DNA of 15,340 nucleotides from Acidobacteriota bacterium (lineage in GTDB: Bacteria; Acidobacteriota; Polarisedimenticolia; Gp22-AA2): assembly GCA_016177515.1 (NCBI GenBank), contig JACOUZ010000098.1, positions 1-15,340 of the forward strand, in the 5' to 3' direction. This document shows, piece by piece, positions 14,870-15,340 of the stretch. Each line of letters starts with the position of its first letter. Position 1 is the first letter of the stretch. The position numbers and the translations under genes are program-made. Below the pieces are notes generated by a model that did not search any database, was not told the DNA's origin, and worked only from the letters and a program-made list of their open reading frames with translations.

Positions 14870-15340
14870 TCACCTTTCTCCCACCAGGGCCACGCGGGAC
14901 GGGGCGTCCCCCACGTCCGCCCGCGCGGTGATCTCATTCCCGACGATCCGGAGCACCTGCACCTGGTCTGCCCCGGCCAGAACGAGGTACAGGTTGTTCC
15001 CCTCGTCGTCGATCGTCAGGAAGGAGACGTCCCCCTCCGTCTGGATCGTGTCCACGGGCAGGAACGAGAGGGGATCGTAGACCTCGATGGCGCCGGTCCC
15101 CCGGCGGGCCAGGTAGATTCGGTCCGTCCGCGGATCCACCTTGAGCGCGGTCGCTCCGGGCCCCACGTAGACCCTCTCCGTCACGCTCAGCGTGAGCGGA
15201 TCGATGACGGTGAGGTAGGGGGACGACCGGTGGATGACGTACAGCCGGTCGCCGGCGCGGCTGAACTGCCCCCGGAGCGGCCCCGCCTCGGTGGCGATCG
15301 TCCCCGCCACGCCGGGGGCCGCGATGTCGATGACGGTGAT
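14870..15340 (-). CDS. YVTN-type beta-propeller protein, C-terminal part (runs off right edge)
   Basis: Partial gene: 156 codons plus stop; the frame is open to the edge, so the GTG at 15310 is probably internal. The visible part consists of repeated propeller blades: LYVIHRSSPYLTVIDPLTL, then IYLARRGTGAIEVYDPLSF, then LYLVLAGADQVQVLRIV. These follow the YVTN pattern in which a (L/I)YV strand is followed by a V-IDP strand. Such proteins are exported or surface-located and have seven blades as a rule, so about half the protein is missing. No haem motif is present. It is the first gene of the visible operon, eight bases before the barrel gene. With the two NHL proteins at the other end it gives three propellers in the set. 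Its role is unknown; a scaffold or surface-binding role is guessed from context. Confidence 0.82.
   Translation of the reverse strand: MTVIDIAAPGVAGTIATEAGPLRGQFSRAGDRLYVIHRSSPYLTVIDPLTLSVTERVYVGPGATALKVDPRTDRIYLARRGTGAIEVYDPLSFLPVDTIQTEGDVSFLTIDDEGNNLYLVLAGADQVQVLRIVGNEITARADVGDAPSRVALVGER

Overview
The window is GC-rich bacterial DNA that is almost entirely coding, and every gene I can support is on the minus strand, so transcription runs from high to low coordinates. There is no rRNA, tRNA, CRISPR array, transposase or integrase. The content (very large multiheme c-type cytochromes, a Rieske/cytochrome b pair, a SurA-like foldase, an outer-membrane barrel, beta-propellers) fits a didermic, anaerobic or facultatively anaerobic metal- or mineral-respiring lineage such as Desulfuromonadia, Myxococcota, Acidobacteriota or a related uncultured group. 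The sequence alone does not decide between them.

Block A (about 15340 down to 3979) reads as an envelope and extracellular cytochrome operon of eight genes. In order of transcription they are: a YVTN-type beta-propeller cut by the right edge; a 735-residue outer-membrane barrel with a discoidin-like insert; a small CsgG/LpoB-like lipoprotein; a protein with two such domains in tandem; a tandem-duplicated SurA/PpiC peptidyl-prolyl isomerase; a 26-haem cytochrome; a paralogous 16-haem cytochrome; and two NHL-type beta-propellers. Gaps are 0 to 22 bases and two junctions are ATGA overlaps, so co-transcription is likely.

Block B (3867 down to the left edge) follows a 111-base intergenic region, the only real gap in the window, which carries a good candidate sigma-54 promoter. 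It encodes a tetrahaem cytochrome c554-like protein, a Tat-type Rieske Fe-S protein, a full-length cytochrome b with b6-type haem spacing, a membrane-anchored 9-haem cytochrome, and the first 141 residues of another multihaem cytochrome that runs off the left edge. Junctions are GTGA/ATGA overlaps or 2 bases. No cytochrome c1 is visible; multihaem cytochromes take its place.

I count 59 CXXCH haem sites in five proteins (26+16+9+4+at least 4). The inferred scheme is that the Rieske/b complex exchanges electrons between the quinone pool and periplasmic multihaem cytochromes, and block A supplies the folding, outer-membrane and extracellular wiring that takes the electrons to, or brings them from, an acceptor or donor outside the cell. 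The direction of flow and the substrate cannot be read from the sequence.
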